A stretch of 64,000 nucleotides of DNA. Origin: Mauremys mutica (taxonomy: Eukaryota; Chordata; Testudines; Geoemydidae). Shown here piece after piece: positions 1-10,930 of this stretch (positions within the stretch are counted from its first letter, which is position 1; each line of letters begins with the position of its first letter). The position numbers and the translations under genes were made by a program. The stretch is from contig NC_059073.1 of assembly GCF_020497125.1 (NCBI RefSeq), positions 8,515,225 through 8,579,224 on the forward strand, read 5' to 3'. The notes beneath the pieces were generated by a model. It made no database searches and had not been told where the DNA came from. It saw only the letters and a program-made list of their open reading frames with translations.

Positions 1-721
1 AATATGGATTTAGATTCCTAACTGTAGGAACACAAGGTTTAAAATGTTAGCCATTGGCCTGAACCTCTCTGTAACCCCGTTTCCACCCCAGTGGAAAGGG
101 GGCAACACTGTTTTCTGATCGGTCACAGGGCCAGGTAACTAAATACTCAGCACTCACACATGGGGTCAGCTTTTCCAATGTCTCAGTGCCCACCAGCTCC
201 CACTGTGGTTCTTAGGGCTAGAATTTTGGAAAAGCGCAGCAGCCACCGTGCAGGGGGTTTTATTGAAAAAACAGACTCTCAATAGACTTACGTGCTTGGA
301 GAGCCGCAAATCACGGGCTCTGATTCTGTGAGCTTTCTTTCCTCGAAGCTCCAATCAAAGTCAAGGGAGGTTCTGAGACAGATGTGCTTGTAGCCTGGGG
401 CCTAAACCCTGTCCTGGGGTTGGGTGGGGGAGAATCACGGTGAGAAAGGCAGCGTCTCTGCTTTGAGAAATGTCTCATTCCTACAACTCTTCTTGTATAA
501 CGTTATTTTGCACAAGTGCAAGGGGTGAAATGGTGCATCGGCGATTCCCCCTCCCTCCAGCAAAACTATGCAGGAGCCAGGGATTGACTGATCAGGAGGG
601 TGTAAGAAATCACCCAACTCACAGACTGAAGTTCCAAGGGAAGCCTTTTGCCTGGTTCTGATCATCCAGGGCATGAGCCAAAGCTCCTTGAGGTCAGTGG
701 GAGTCTTTCCACTGCCTTAGA
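1..721. other. Unassigned DNA before first CR1
   Basis: I see no gene and no repeat I can name here. Short open frames occur on both strands but lack any recognisable domain. The segment has mixed composition and ends where a CR1 LINE 3' tail begins. It may be unique host DNA or an old unrecognised repeat. Confidence 0.4.
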
Positions 722-1276
722 AGAATCATAGAATATCAGGGTTGGGAGAGACCTCACGAGGTATCTAGTCCAACCCCCGGCTCAAAGCAGGACCAACACC
801 AACTAAATCATCCAGGCCAGGGCTTTGTCAAGCCTGACCTTAAACACCTCTAAGGATGGAGATTCCACCATCGCCCTAGGGAACCCATTCCAGTGCTTCA
901 CCACCCTCCTAGTGAAAAAGTTTTTCCTAATATCCAACCTAGACCTCCCCCACTGCAACTTGAGACCATTGCTCCTTGTTCTATCTTCTGTCACCACTGA
1001 GAACAGCCGAGCTCCATCTTCTTTGGAACCCCACTTCAGGTAGTTGAAGGCTGCTATCAAATCCCCCCTCACTCTTCTCTTCTGCAAACTAAACAAACCC
1101 AGTTCCATTAGTGTCTCCTTGTAAGTCATATACCCCAGCCCCCTAATCATTTTTGTTGCCCTCCTCTGAAATCTCTCCAATTTGTCCACATCCTTTCTGT
1201 AGTGAGGGGCCCAAAACTGGACACAATACTCCAGATGTGGCCTCACCAGTGCCGAATAGAGGGGAATAATCACTTC
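722..1276 (-). mobile_element. CR1 LINE copy A, 3' part
   Basis: This is the 3' end of a CR1 retrotransposon in reverse orientation. It starts with the reverse-complemented tail agaatcatagaatatcagg. The minus strand encodes the C-terminal part of CR1 ORF2, with the typical string [19 protein letters not shown] and a region rich in LFSLQKRR. The 163-residue frame at 803-1294 is this fragment. The copy stops abruptly at 1276 inside the ORF2 codons for EVIIPLYS. It resumes at 2162 beyond a second CR1, so it is one element split by a nested insertion. Confidence 0.9.
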
Positions 1277-2161
1277 ATAAGAACATAAGAACATAAGAAA
1301 GGCCGTACCGGGTCAGACCAAAGGTCCATCTAGCCCAGTATCTGTCTACCGACAGTGGCCAATGCCAGGTGCCCCTGAGGGAGTGAACCTAACAGGCAAT
1401 GATCAAGTGATCTCTCTCCTGCCATCCATCTCCATCCTCTGACGAACAGAGGCTAGGGACACCATTCTTACCCATCCTGGCTAATAGCCATTTATGGTCT
1501 TAGCCACCATGAATTTATCCAGTCCCCTTTTAAACATTGTTATAGTCCTAGCCTTCACAACCTCCTCAGGTAAGGAGTTCCACAAGTTGACTGTGCGCTG
1601 CGTGAAGAAGAACTTCCTTTTATTTGTTTTAAACCTGCTGCCTATTAATTTCATTTGGTGACGCCTAGTTCTTGTATTATGGGAATAAGTAAATAACTTT
1701 TCCTTATCCACTTTCTCAACATCACTCATGATTTTATATACCTCTATCATGTCCCCCCTTAGTCTTCTCTTTTCCAAACTGAAGAGTCCTAGCCTCTTTA
1801 ATCTTTCCTCATATGGGACCCTCTCTAAACCCCTAATCATTTTAGTTGCTCTTTTCTGAACCTTTTCTAGTGCTAGAATATCTTTTTTGAGGTGAGGAGA
1901 CCACATCTGTACACAGTATTCGAGATGTGGGCGTACCATGGATTTATATAATGGCAATAATATATTCTCAGTCTTATTCTCTATACCCTTTTTAATGATT
2001 CCTAACATCCTGTTTGCTTTTTTGACCGCCTCTGCACACTGCGTGGACATCTTCAGAGAACTATCCACGATAACTCCAAGATCTTTTTCCTGACTCGTTG
2101 TAGCTAAATTAGCCCCCATCATGTTGTATGTATAGTTGGGGTTATTTTTCCCAATGTGCAT
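1277..2161 (-). mobile_element. CR1 LINE copy B nested inside copy A
   Basis: A second, different CR1 subfamily in reverse orientation. Its 3' tail is at the left (ataagaacataagaac, with one unit duplicated). Its ORF2 C-terminus follows on the minus strand, including [19 protein letters not shown]. It is flanked by cacttc (1271-1276) and tacttc (2162-2167), a 5-of-6 match that looks like a target-site duplication. The flanking sequence on both sides belongs to copy A. Copy B is 5'-truncated, as is usual for CR1. Confidence 0.85.
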
Positions 2162-2407
2162 TACTTCCCTCGATCTGCTGGCAATGCTCCTACTAATGCA
2201 GCCCAATATGCCATTAGCCTTCTTGGCAACAAGGGCACACTGCTGACCCATATCCAGCTTCTCATCCATTATAATCCCCAGGTTCTTTTCTGCAGAACTG
2301 CCGCTTAGCCAGTCGGTCCCCAGCCTGTAGCAGTGCATGGGATTCTTCCTTCCTAAGTACAGGACTCTGCACTTGTCCTTGTTGAAATCAGATTTCTTTT
2401 GGCCCAA
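1481..2407 (-). pseudogene. Chimeric CR1 ORF2 frame (copy A to copy B)
   Basis: A 308-residue open frame. Residues 1 to about 82 are copy A ORF2, ending in SIASRSREV. From about residue 83 (MHIGKNNPNYTYN) it is copy B ORF2, running to its natural C-terminus near 1481. The nested insertion therefore joined two CR1 subfamilies in frame. The segment downstream of the polymerase domain is repeated in concept: each half has its own LG(I/V)I..(E/S)..L.M..QCA..VKKAN-like block. This is a transposon relic and not a host gene. Confidence 0.8.
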
Positions 2408-3095
2408 TCCTCCAATTTGTCTAGATCACTCTGGACCCTATCCCTACCCTCCAGCATATCTACCTCTCCCCGCAGGTTAGTGTCATCCATGAACTTGCTG
2501 AGGGTGCAATTCATCCCATCCTCAAGATCATTAATGAAGATGTTGAACAAAACCAGCCCAAGGATCGATCCCTGGGACGCTCCGCTTGATACCAGCTGCC
2601 AACTAGAATCGAGCCGCTGATCACTACCTGTTGAGCCTGACAATCTAGCCAGCTTTCTATCCATGTTATAGTCCATTCATCCAATCCATACTTCTTAACT
2701 TGCTGGCAAGAATACTGTGGGAGACCGTATCAAAAGCTTTGCTAAAATCAAGATATATCACATCCACCACTTTCCTCATATCCACAGAGCCATTTATCTC
2801 ATCATAGAGGGCAATCAGTTTGGTCAGGCATGACTTGGCCTTGGTGAATCCATGTTGACTGTTCCTGATCACCGTCCTCTCCTCCAAGTACTTCAAAATG
2901 GATTCCTTGAGGACCTACTCCATGATTTTTCCAGGGACTGAGGTGAGGCTGACCAGTGTGTAGTTCCCCGGGTTCTCCTTCTTCCCTTTATTAAAGATGG
3001 GCATAATATTTGCCTTTTTCCAATCATCCGGGACCTCCCCCAATCAACACGAGTTTTCAAAAATAATGGCCTTTGGATCAGGGACCTTAGCTGCA
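2162..3095 (-). mobile_element. CR1 LINE copy A, reverse transcriptase part
   Basis: Continuation of copy A beyond the nested copy B. The minus strand carries the CR1 reverse transcriptase core in broken frames: YLDFSKAFDTVSHSIL (in 2666-2896), ASQGSILGLVLFNIFINDL and the catalytic-block remnant FMDDT (both in 2353-2676). The usual FADDT-type motif has Ala replaced by Met, and the frames are shifted relative to each other, so the copy is dead. The 5' limit near 3095 is a guess, made where similarity to the CR1 pattern fades. Confidence 0.85.
2353..2896 (-). pseudogene. CR1 reverse transcriptase relic
   Basis: Two overlapping minus-strand frames hold the reverse transcriptase motifs of copy A. 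The upstream frame (2666-2896) carries HGFTKAKSCLTKLIALYDEI and YLDFSKAFDTVSHSIL. The downstream frame (2353-2676) carries the QGSILG and FMDDT blocks. In a working CR1 these lie in one ORF2 with an N-terminal endonuclease; here they are frame-shifted and the endonuclease is missing. Confidence 0.8.
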
Positions 3096-3120
3096 CAACA
3101 GCTTGAGCTGCCTGTCAGGG

Positions 3121-3660
3121 ATATGGAACAGCTTCCGTATGAGGAGAGATTAATAAGATTGGGACTTTTCAGCGTGGAAAAGAGACGACTAAAGGGGGAT
3201 ATGATAGAGCTCTATAAAATCATGACTGGTGTGGAGAAAGTAAATAAGGAAGTGTTATTTACTCCTCATAATACAAGAGCTAGGGGTCAGCAAATGAAAT
3301 GAATAGGCAGCGGGTTTAAAACAAACAAAAGGCAGTATTTCTTCACACAACGCACAGTCAACCAGTGGAACTCCTTGCCAGAGGATGTTGTGAAGCCCAA
3401 GACACTAATAGGGTTAAAAAAGCACTAGGTAAGTTCATGGAGGCTAGGTCCATCAATGGCTATTAGCCAGGGTGGGCAGGGATGGTGTCCCCAGCCTGTT
3501 TGCCAGAAGGTGGGAATGGGCAACAGGGGATGGGTCACTTGATGATTCTCTGTTCTATTCATTCCCTCTGGGGCACCTGGCACTGGCCACTATCAGAAGA
3601 CAGGACACTGGGCTAGATGGACCTTTGGTCTGACCCAGTAGGGCCATTCTTATGTTCTTA
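3121..3660 (+). mobile_element. CR1 LINE copy C, 3' end, sense strand
   Basis: A 5'-truncated CR1 of the copy-B-like subfamily on the plus strand. It encodes [19 protein letters not shown] and ends with the typical 3' region (ccatcaatggctattagcc, then gggccattcttatgttctta). It lies just after copy A in opposite orientation. Together with copy B it forms an inverted pair of CR1 3' ends about 1 kb apart. A stop codon near 3300 interrupts the reading frame. Confidence 0.88.
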
Positions 3661-5210
3661 AAAGGTGGCTGTGGCATGCTTCATTTAGTGGTGCAATTTG
3701 TATGTCTGAGTTTAGCGGTACAGAACTGGATGACTGCTTTTAAACCAGCTCTGAGTTTCAAGATACAACCCCCCATCCTGTTACAGTACCTGCATATCTG
3801 CAAATGTACCCTCTCTTCCATGGCTCAACTCCAAATATTATGGAAGCACAATGGGACAGACCCCCCTAGCTGGTGGAAATCAGCATAACTCCATTGACCT
3901 TGGTGGAGCTATGCTGATTACGCTGGCTGTTGTCTGGCTCTGGCTCTGGTGTGTAATGCTTTCAGCAGCGTTTCCGAGGAGCCAAAAGACAAAATCAATA
4001 TTATGAACCAACTGGCACAACTGACTTGGGCAAGCAATGAATTACTTGTGTAACTTCCTCCAGCAGGAGAACAAGTTTGGTTGCCAAACAGCGATTTCAG
4101 GCAAATGGGTTGGTAGTTGGAATGAAAATGTCACGCTGTCAGAAATCGCTATGTGACCCACCCGGAAACCCACAGTCAGAAAATACAGCTGGGTTTTAAT
4201 TCTTTCCCACTGAACTGTTCATTTCACCAAACATGCGTTTCAAGCATATAGACACACACAAGGCTGACGAGATGGAGGGAAAAGGGAGACAACTCTCTTG
4301 GGGTCCTGAGCTCAGAGACCCCCCGCCCAAATATCTGGAACTGGGATGATGTGGAAGAAGGTGGGATATACTGGGCCCCCCAACTTTTCTCAGTGGGGCT
4401 ACATACACACCCCCGCACACTTGCACACAAGCACAAAACCCCCAAAGCACGTGGATCATAAAACCAGAGAAAGAGAAATTAAACCAAGTGGCAAAAGGTG
4501 TTTCGTTCCCACCAGGAACTGCTGTGCCGAGCTGGGGGACGGGACGGGGGGAAGGTGGCGACAGGAATTTCACCTGAGTTAGGTGATCAAAACACTGGAC
4601 ATTTGGAAAAGCCTGGGCAAAGTCAGAGGGAACAGAAGTTAAACTGGAAAAAGAATAGTCTGGTTTGGTCTTGGGACTTTGCTATTGCTGTTGATTTTAG
4701 GTGGAAGCCATTCAGATACTATGATGATGGGTGGTTTGATAAAACCCTCAGACAGCTGGATAGATTTCCAATAAGTTTGGCGCATCTCTCCTCTGAAAAT
4801 CAAGCCCCTCGAAGGTGTTTCACCCCCAAATTAAGGCATCCAGAACCGGTAATCACGTGTGAAAACCATGGCTCGATCTCACAAGCGCAGCACGGCCGTC
4901 ATGAGGTTGCGTGCCCCTTTAAGAGCGAGGATGTGAAACTCCTCCCCGTGTCTCTGGAACTGTTACATCACTGGACGTGCAAGGAAAGGGGACCACCTGT
5001 CCCAGAGACAGGGCTAGCACTCCAAACAGCTTGTACTGTGCACAGAAACGCTGCGTGAGTTGGTGGAGGGAGCATAAAGGGCCTTCAGATCAGTGGGAGT
5101 CTTTCTGTTGATGTCTGAGGGCTTTGGCTCAGGCCTTGAGGACAGAGGCACACACACGTCAGATGTGATGCTGGTGTCTGATCTCTGACTAAGTCTCTGC
5201 GCACCTACAA
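3661..5210. other. Mostly unassigned DNA with a small palindrome
   Basis: No gene recognised. A small imperfect palindrome at about 3879-3920 (tcagcataactccattg paired with ggagctatgctga) is a repeat seen again at about 50660-50705. A 186-residue plus-strand frame at 4498-5058 has no domain I can recognise and is treated as chance. Confidence 0.4.
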
Positions 5211-5475
5211 TCGGAACATAGGAAAGGAAAGGACCTCCTGGGTTATCGAGTCTGGTCCCCTCCTATCACAGCAGGCAACCCCGCCATATAATCCTGTCCA
5301 TACATTTATCAAGCAATGCGGTTTATCCCCATTGTAGAGATGGGAAATTGAGGCACAGGGAGGCTAAGTGCTTTGTCCAAGGTCCCATAGAAAGTCAGTG
5401 GCAGAGAAGGAATTTAAACCTGGGACTCCCACTTCCTAGGTCAGAGCGCTAACCACTAGACAATCCTTCCCCTGT
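5211..5475 (+). repeat. MIR-like CORE-SINE relic
   Basis: Shows the string typical of MIR/CORE SINEs: a block like attgtagagatgggaaattg, then gaggcacagggaggctaag, then an end like gctaaccactagacaatcc. It is strongly diverged, as expected for an ancient amniote repeat. Confidence 0.7.
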
Positions 5476-5694
5476 TTTCAATGCAGTGCAGCTATGCTGA
5501 ACTGCCCCGTTCGCTGTACACCTCAACAATATTTCTGGCTTATCTGGGTCATAAAACTATAAGGGGATTAAAGTCTTTGAGTGGCCCCGCAGCAGCAGAC
5601 TCTGCACATCTGGGTTTTGTAACCCCATGGTGCTCGCACTGTTTTCTGTGTCCTCTCCCCTTTGCCCCCTCCGTTTGCATGTTATCCCCCTATT

Positions 5695-5855
5695 AGTTAC
5701 AGCTTGTCTGGAATAAGAACATCAGCTCCGCAGGGCAGGAGCACTTTCTGCCTGTATGTTTGTACAGCACCGAGCACAATAGGGCTCCCAACCCTCGCAG
5801 GGTCCTCTAGATGCTATTGCACTGCAAGGAATCAATAAATAATACTTAACAAAGT
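5695..5855 (+). repeat. L2/MIR-type 3' tail relic
   Basis: Contains the recurring tail phrase tgtttgtacagcaccgagca followed by caatagggctccc and an AT-rich end. This phrase resembles L2/MIR 3' ends of amniotes. It recurs at about 21120, 26060, 37925, 46085, 50040, 50860 and 51805, and in reverse at about 23380, 41375 and 43027. Confidence 0.6.
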
Positions 5856-6508
5856 GCCTGAATCTAGTCATGGGATGACTGGGGCGAAGAAGAGAGAAAG
5901 AAGGAAAGAGCCATGTTTGACAGATGCTAGTCATGTCCCTTAACGTCTTCCAGGAAGGAACTCAGATACCAGGGTGATGGGCAGGGTTAGAACTGGACTG
6001 GAGTGGAATACAGTAAAATAGCAACTTACATTCAGAGAGGCCCTAGCCCAGCTGGAGAGGCTCCCAAAGATTGGAGAATGCACTGGGTGAGTTAGCCACT
6101 GTGCCAAAGGCTGCATGCAAAAACCATACAGAAACGACTGCTCTCTGTCCTAGGCTGGTGAGCTGCACTTTCAGGAAATCACCCGAAATTCCTGGCCATG
6201 CGCCTTTGCGTTCCTGACTCCCTCGCTGTGCGCTCAGCATGTGCTCTGCTGGAACAGAGCCTCGCTGGGTCCCCCTGCTCTGAAACCTCGCAGAAGGGGA
6301 TGGAATCGTTTACTTAACAGGCTCCCTATAACGTCAGTGGCCATTGAAGCAGACCTAAGAAGAGTGGGGGGCTTATGGGGTGATTACCTGACTTTGTCTC
6401 TCACCTTGTAGTCTTTGCCTGTAGTCCAAACAGTGAGATTAAAACAGCGGCTCTACCTACCCACCCACCCATCTGGAACCATGCAATGGCTATCTAAGGG
6501 CTATCACC
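5856..6508. other. Unassigned DNA
   Basis: No gene and no repeat recognised between the L2-like tail and the next CR1. Confidence 0.35.
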
Positions 6509-6988
6509 GAATCATAGACATGTAGCACTGTTAGGGACCTTGACAGGTCATCTAGTCCAGCCCCCTGCATTGAGGGAGGGCTCAGTATTATCTAGACCAT
6601 CCCTGACCGTTCTTACAGACCTCCAATGATGGAGATTCCACAACCTCCCTAGGCAATTTATTCCAGTGCTTAACCACCCTGACAGTTAAGGAAGTTTTTC
6701 CTAATGTCCAACCTAAACCGCCCTTGCTGCAATTAAAGCCCATAGCTCCTTGTCCTGTCTTCAGTGGTTAAAAACAATTTCTCACCCTCCTCTTTATAAC
6801 AACCTTTGATGTGCTTGAAGATTATTACCACGTCCCCGCTCAGTCTTCTCCAGATTAAACAAACCCATTTTTTTTTCTCGTGGGTCAGGTTTTCTAGACC
6901 TTTAATCGTTTCTGTTGCTGTCCTCTGGACTCTCTCCAACTTCTCCACATCTTTCCCGAAGTGTGGTACCCAGAATTGGACACAATAT
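6509..6988 (-). mobile_element. Old CR1 LINE 3' fragment
   Basis: Reverse-oriented CR1 beginning with gaatcatagacatgtagcac and continuing through the typical ggagattccacaacctccct block. The minus-strand frame at 6733-6948 contains MEKLERVQRTATETIKGLENL, the C-terminal ORF2 pattern. It is more diverged than copies A-C and runs directly into a TATC repeat. Confidence 0.85.
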
Positions 6989-7046
6989 CTATCTAATCAT
7001 CATCTAATCTACCTATCTATCTATCTGTCCATCCATCTGTCCATCC
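6986..7046. repeat. (TATC)n microsatellite with CCATCTGT variants
   Basis: Runs of atctatct and ccatctgtccatcc immediately after the CR1 fragment. Imperfect, about 60 bp. Confidence 0.85.
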
Positions 7047-8040
7047 AACCCAGGCTCTGAACAACGGTAAATGGTAGCCCTCTGACATAGCCTGGGGCAA
7101 GGCCAGAGGAGGATTGAGTTTATCCTGTTGTCACACTGCTGTTTTCTGCTGAGCTATTCCTGCTTCACACCGCGGTAACTGAGATCCAACTCACGCCTCC
7201 TGGGGAGCTGAGAGCCGTGGGAATATGGAGCAGAGCTCCGTCTGTAGCTCTGTGCTGGGGAGTGATTGATAGTGGCTGAAGCGTGCTTGCGCTGGGAACT
7301 GCCAAGACCTACTGAATGAACCTCCAGCTCAAAACTAATAATAAGAAAAGAGAGAGTGAGTGCAAAAATAATTAAGGGGAAAGATTTAGAGAGGTTGGGA
7401 TCTCATCTAATAGACAGCCTGGAAGTGATAAAGGAATTACCTAGCTCTAACAAGGCCTCTAAGCCCCCTAAGGAACTGAGTGGAATAGAATAATAAGCTA
7501 GTTACTGAAGGGAAAAAAGGAAGGTTATTATTTCTGAAATATTTAGACTAGCTGATTACATGTCAGCTCCCTTATAATCTCAAGAATATACGCCTGAAAC
7601 ACCCAGTGTCCCATAATGTAGATAGATAAGTGGGGAAAGACTCTAAAACATCAGCCGCTTTCCATAAACCTCCTAGCTCAATTGACTGCACTCAAAAGAC
7701 CCCAGTAAAGCAACAGCAACAAGAAAAGATATTGCATCGCTGCTGCCTTCTTCCCAACTGTGACTTTTGTCTGTAGCTCCTCTGCAGAGACAGGTCAGAT
7801 ACTCTGCAGGGTGGGACTGCAGGGGAGGGATGGAAGGGTGTGGAGGGATTGTCAAGGGTGCTCAGACAATGTGGTGATGAGGGTGCATAAGTAGAGTGAT
7901 AGATGGATGAGACAGGATGGATACTATACATGAATGGATGGATACCATAAGTGGTATCCAGTGACTTGGAACTTGACTGAGAACAATTTGCTTAACTCTT
8001 TGTGTTCCTGAGTTTAACCTTCTACAAACACGGGGCTACT
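7047..8040. other. Mostly unassigned DNA
   Basis: No gene recognised. A short GGATG-rich, repeat-like stretch occurs at about 7855-7960, including the palindrome tggataccataagtggtatcca split around 7930-7975. Confidence 0.35.
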
Positions 8041-8415
8041 AATCAAAACTGGTTAGGAATTTTTCAATTACTTTTTTGTGGTAAAAAATGCTGATTAATT
8101 GAACCTGAAATGGTTCATGATACAGGATCAGGTTCCATGAATTTCCCGCCTGACTTTCAAAACCGTCAGAACATTTTGTTCAGATGTTTTCTAAATGAAA
8201 AATTCCGACTTTCTGATGTTTTGTTTCAAAGTCTAAGCTAATTGGACTGAAAAAGCGTTAACAAAAAGGGCAAAGGGCAACATCAAAATGGAAAATTTTG
8301 AAATGATTGAAACAAAATCTTTCCAACCGAAACAAAAGTTGGTGTTTTGGTGCGTGAATATTTTCAAGATTTCAACTTTACATCCCAGTTTTAGATGGGA
8401 AAAATTTTAGAACCC
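8041..8415. repeat. AT-rich AAATTT-type repeat, copy 1
   Basis: A stretch full of alternating gaaaatttt, ttttcaatt and tttgtttcaa words on both strands. The same texture recurs at 22256-22440, 40905-41005 and 45505-45935. Family unknown; probably an old interspersed repeat with self-complementary composition. Confidence 0.45.
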
Positions 8416-8513
8416 TCACAAATAGTTGAGGGATGGGAAAACCATTTCCTGCCCAGCTGTAATAATAGTTCTTATAGAGAATGCCCAGATATCAGGCGGA
8501 TGGGAGCAGCGTA

Positions 8514-8516
<3 letters not shown>

Positions 8517-8559
<43 letters not shown>

Positions 8560-8658
8560 GAGGGGCAGTGTGGGGATAGATAGATAGATGAGGGGCAGTA
8601 TGGGGATAGATAGATAGATGAGGGGCAGTATGGGGATGGATAGATAGATAGATAGATA
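8517..8658. repeat. GATA microsatellite with 30-bp higher-order unit
   Basis: A GATA run, followed by three near-identical units of about 30 bp (gatagatagatgaggggcag plus t[ga]tgggga), then more GATA. This is a microsatellite that has grown a minisatellite unit inside it. The open frames here translate as YLSIYLSI and are artefacts. Confidence 0.92.
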
Positions 8659-9414
8659 CTGTCTGTAAATCATGTTGAGTTCCCTGAATGAAAAGGGCAT
8701 GATAGGGCAAAATATGTCTATTTTATTAATCTGAATCAATTTTCTCTATCTCTATTTAAGACCCAACCTGTGTCTTGGTTGTGGAGGACTTGAGCGAGGG
8801 TATGTTAATGCATTGACTCTGTTATGCACAAGGGACATTTTCAGTAGTTGGAAACAAATCACTGGGTCTCAGAATCAGTTCAATGACACTTAATTTAGAG
8901 TGCTAAAAAATGCTCACCGTGAGACCCTCTTGTTAGTCAAATGAGTAGCACTGCTTCTTCATCCTAAATTGCAGAGTTATTGGATTGAGACTACCTGGTC
9001 TCCTTGCCAAATCCCAGCTCCCTTATCTTGCTAATTACAGATGGAAAAAAAAGTGGAAACTGCTAATATTAATTTCCTCTAAAAGTAGTTGCAATCACTG
9101 ATGAAACTTTCTTAGTTCTGTGTTGTTCCAAGTCAGGTGCTGCAGCGACAGCCCTGTCTCGTGGCTTTTGAGTCACTTAAGGACAAAGCATGAGATCTCT
9201 TACAAAACTATCTCCTAAGAACTGTGGCAACCTCTGATTGCTACGGGTGATCTTCACCTTAGTCCAGAGTACCCGCACAAAGTCACATTGAGGGCCAAGC
9301 TCTTTGGGAAATCTGACCCTCTTGCGGACGCTGAATGCTTGAAAATCTGTCCCTTATAGATTAATATAGGGCCCACATGATGCCTTCTGTACAGGGCCAG
9401 ATTTCAGCCTACCC
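8659..9414. other. Unassigned DNA
   Basis: No gene and no repeat recognised with confidence. Confidence 0.35.
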
Positions 9415-9814
9415 AATGTTGCCAAATCATGATTTTATCATGAGTCATGATAGCCGGAGGCAGATCCTCAGCTGAAGCTGTGACAGTTTACACCAGGATT
9501 TGCCATTTGGTATTTTGATTAAGGCTTTAGCTCCTGGAGTCACGTTATTTTCTGCGGCTTTCAGCTTTCATTCAAAATAACAAGTACATTTCTAGCCCTC
9601 GTGGTTGCAGAGAAAAGCTTGAAAGCATGACTCTGGTGTATCCTACAGGCTCAGAAACCCCACAGCAAGTAGAAAGAACTCAAAATGTATTGTTAAAAAA
9701 CAAAACACTTGTGGTTTTTAAGACAACCATATGCATTTGCAGCCTGTCTCATGGTTTTGGAACATTTGGCCTTGGCACTACTGTGATCAGCTGGCCTGAC
9801 AATGCAAGTGGGTG
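9415..9814 (+). repeat. Unnamed repeat family X, copy 1
   Basis: Shares an ordered set of words with 11464-11760 and, in reverse, with about 27300-27595: a tcatgattttatcatgag head; agctcctggagtcacg; ttctagccctcgtggttgca; gagaaaagcttgaaa; and a Ca-rich or poly-A-like end. I do not recognise the family. No coding capacity is visible. Confidence 0.55.
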
Positions 9815-10930
9815 AGACCTGGCTCCACAAAGGGACTTAAGCCCTGTGACGCTCAGTGTCACAATGCCTGGCTTTCAGGCTCTTAGGAAAATTACAGGAA
9901 GAAGACTGTGATCCACGGAGCCTGAATTATGTGCCTACGCTCCCTGTACAATGAATGGGGGGGAGATGGGCACCTTAGAATGAGATCCACAAAGCCAGCA
10001 CGGTAGGCAGGGAGCTGCCTAAGCTAGCCAATAAGAGACGCCTACAAGAGGGGTGTTGCGAAAAGTCCCCCCTTTCTCAGAGAGCTTGGTACCTAAGTCT
10101 GGGCTTCAGGGTGTGATCCATGAACTGGGAGGAAATAGGCACTCCTCTGCCTAAATCACATGCAGAGACATGCTCAAAGTTTGCCTGCATATACACAAAG
10201 GCAGCCTCACTTCTGACGCTTAGCCTAGTGTTGTAGGGCATTCACCTGGGATGTGGGAGATCCCCTCCTACACCCACTCAAGTCCCCCTTCTACTCAGTG
10301 AGGAGAAGGGATCTACCACCTCGGAGGTGAGAGCCCTAACCCCAGGGTTAGAGAGTCATTCTCACTCTCTTGCTGGCCCAATTAATATTTAATTATTCAG
10401 TTTAAGTGGACAACTTCGATACAAGAGATAGAGGGACGATCAGACCATTCCATAGCCCTCTGGTTTGCACACTCCCCTGAGGGATGGCAGACCTCTCTTT
10501 GGATCCCTTCTCCTCATCAGGCACACAGACACCTGGAACTCCTGGTCTCCTGCATCCCAAGTGAATCCTCTAACCACTGGGCTAACGGTTAGAAATGAGG
10601 GCCTCTTCGTGTCGCCGCATGTAGATCCAGGTGGCTTCTGAACACAGCTACCAGAATGGATCCTGCATGCGAACAAGGAGGAGGAATATCTGTCTCTCCC
10701 AGGTTTGTGGATCACTCTGAGGAGGTGCCCAGATGGTTACAGGAAAGCAGCAGTGTGCATGGCCCAAGGCAGGAACTTAGGTGTCAACAGAACTTCTACT
10801 ACAAAATCTCAGGTGCTGAGTGAGTTTAGGTGCCTCTAGGATTAGGCGGCAGCCAAGCAGGTGTTTTGTGGATCTCAGTGGCACCTAAAAACAGGACTTA
10901 GGTGTCTAAGTATCGTTATGGATCAGGCCT
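9815..10930. mobile_element. Foldback element with tRNA-like arms
   Basis: The ends are rough inverted repeats: gacctggctccacaaaggga at the left, and aggcctgatccataacg plus acctaagtcctg at the right when reversed. Each arm carries a tRNA-like phrase in opposite orientation. On the plus strand at about 10219-10262 it is ttagcctagtg...ttcacctgggatgtggga. On the minus strand at about 10540-10600 it is ttagcccagtggttagagg...ttcacttgggatgcagga. Both arms also share gaggagaagggatc. This suggests a long-armed palindromic element whose arms derive from a tRNA-related repeat. Superfamily unknown. Confidence 0.6.

Noticed and set aside
1481..2407. 308-residue frame as a host gene
   Set aside because: It is CR1 ORF2 sequence from two subfamilies, with the RT upstream broken and typical CR1 tails on both sides.
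4498..5058. 186-residue frame as a gene
   Set aside because: No recognisable domain, no splice or promoter evidence, and other frames overlap it. Kept only as unassigned DNA.
8416..8739. 107-residue Ile/Leu/Ser-rich frame as a membrane protein
   Set aside because: It is the translation of a GATA/TATC repeat.
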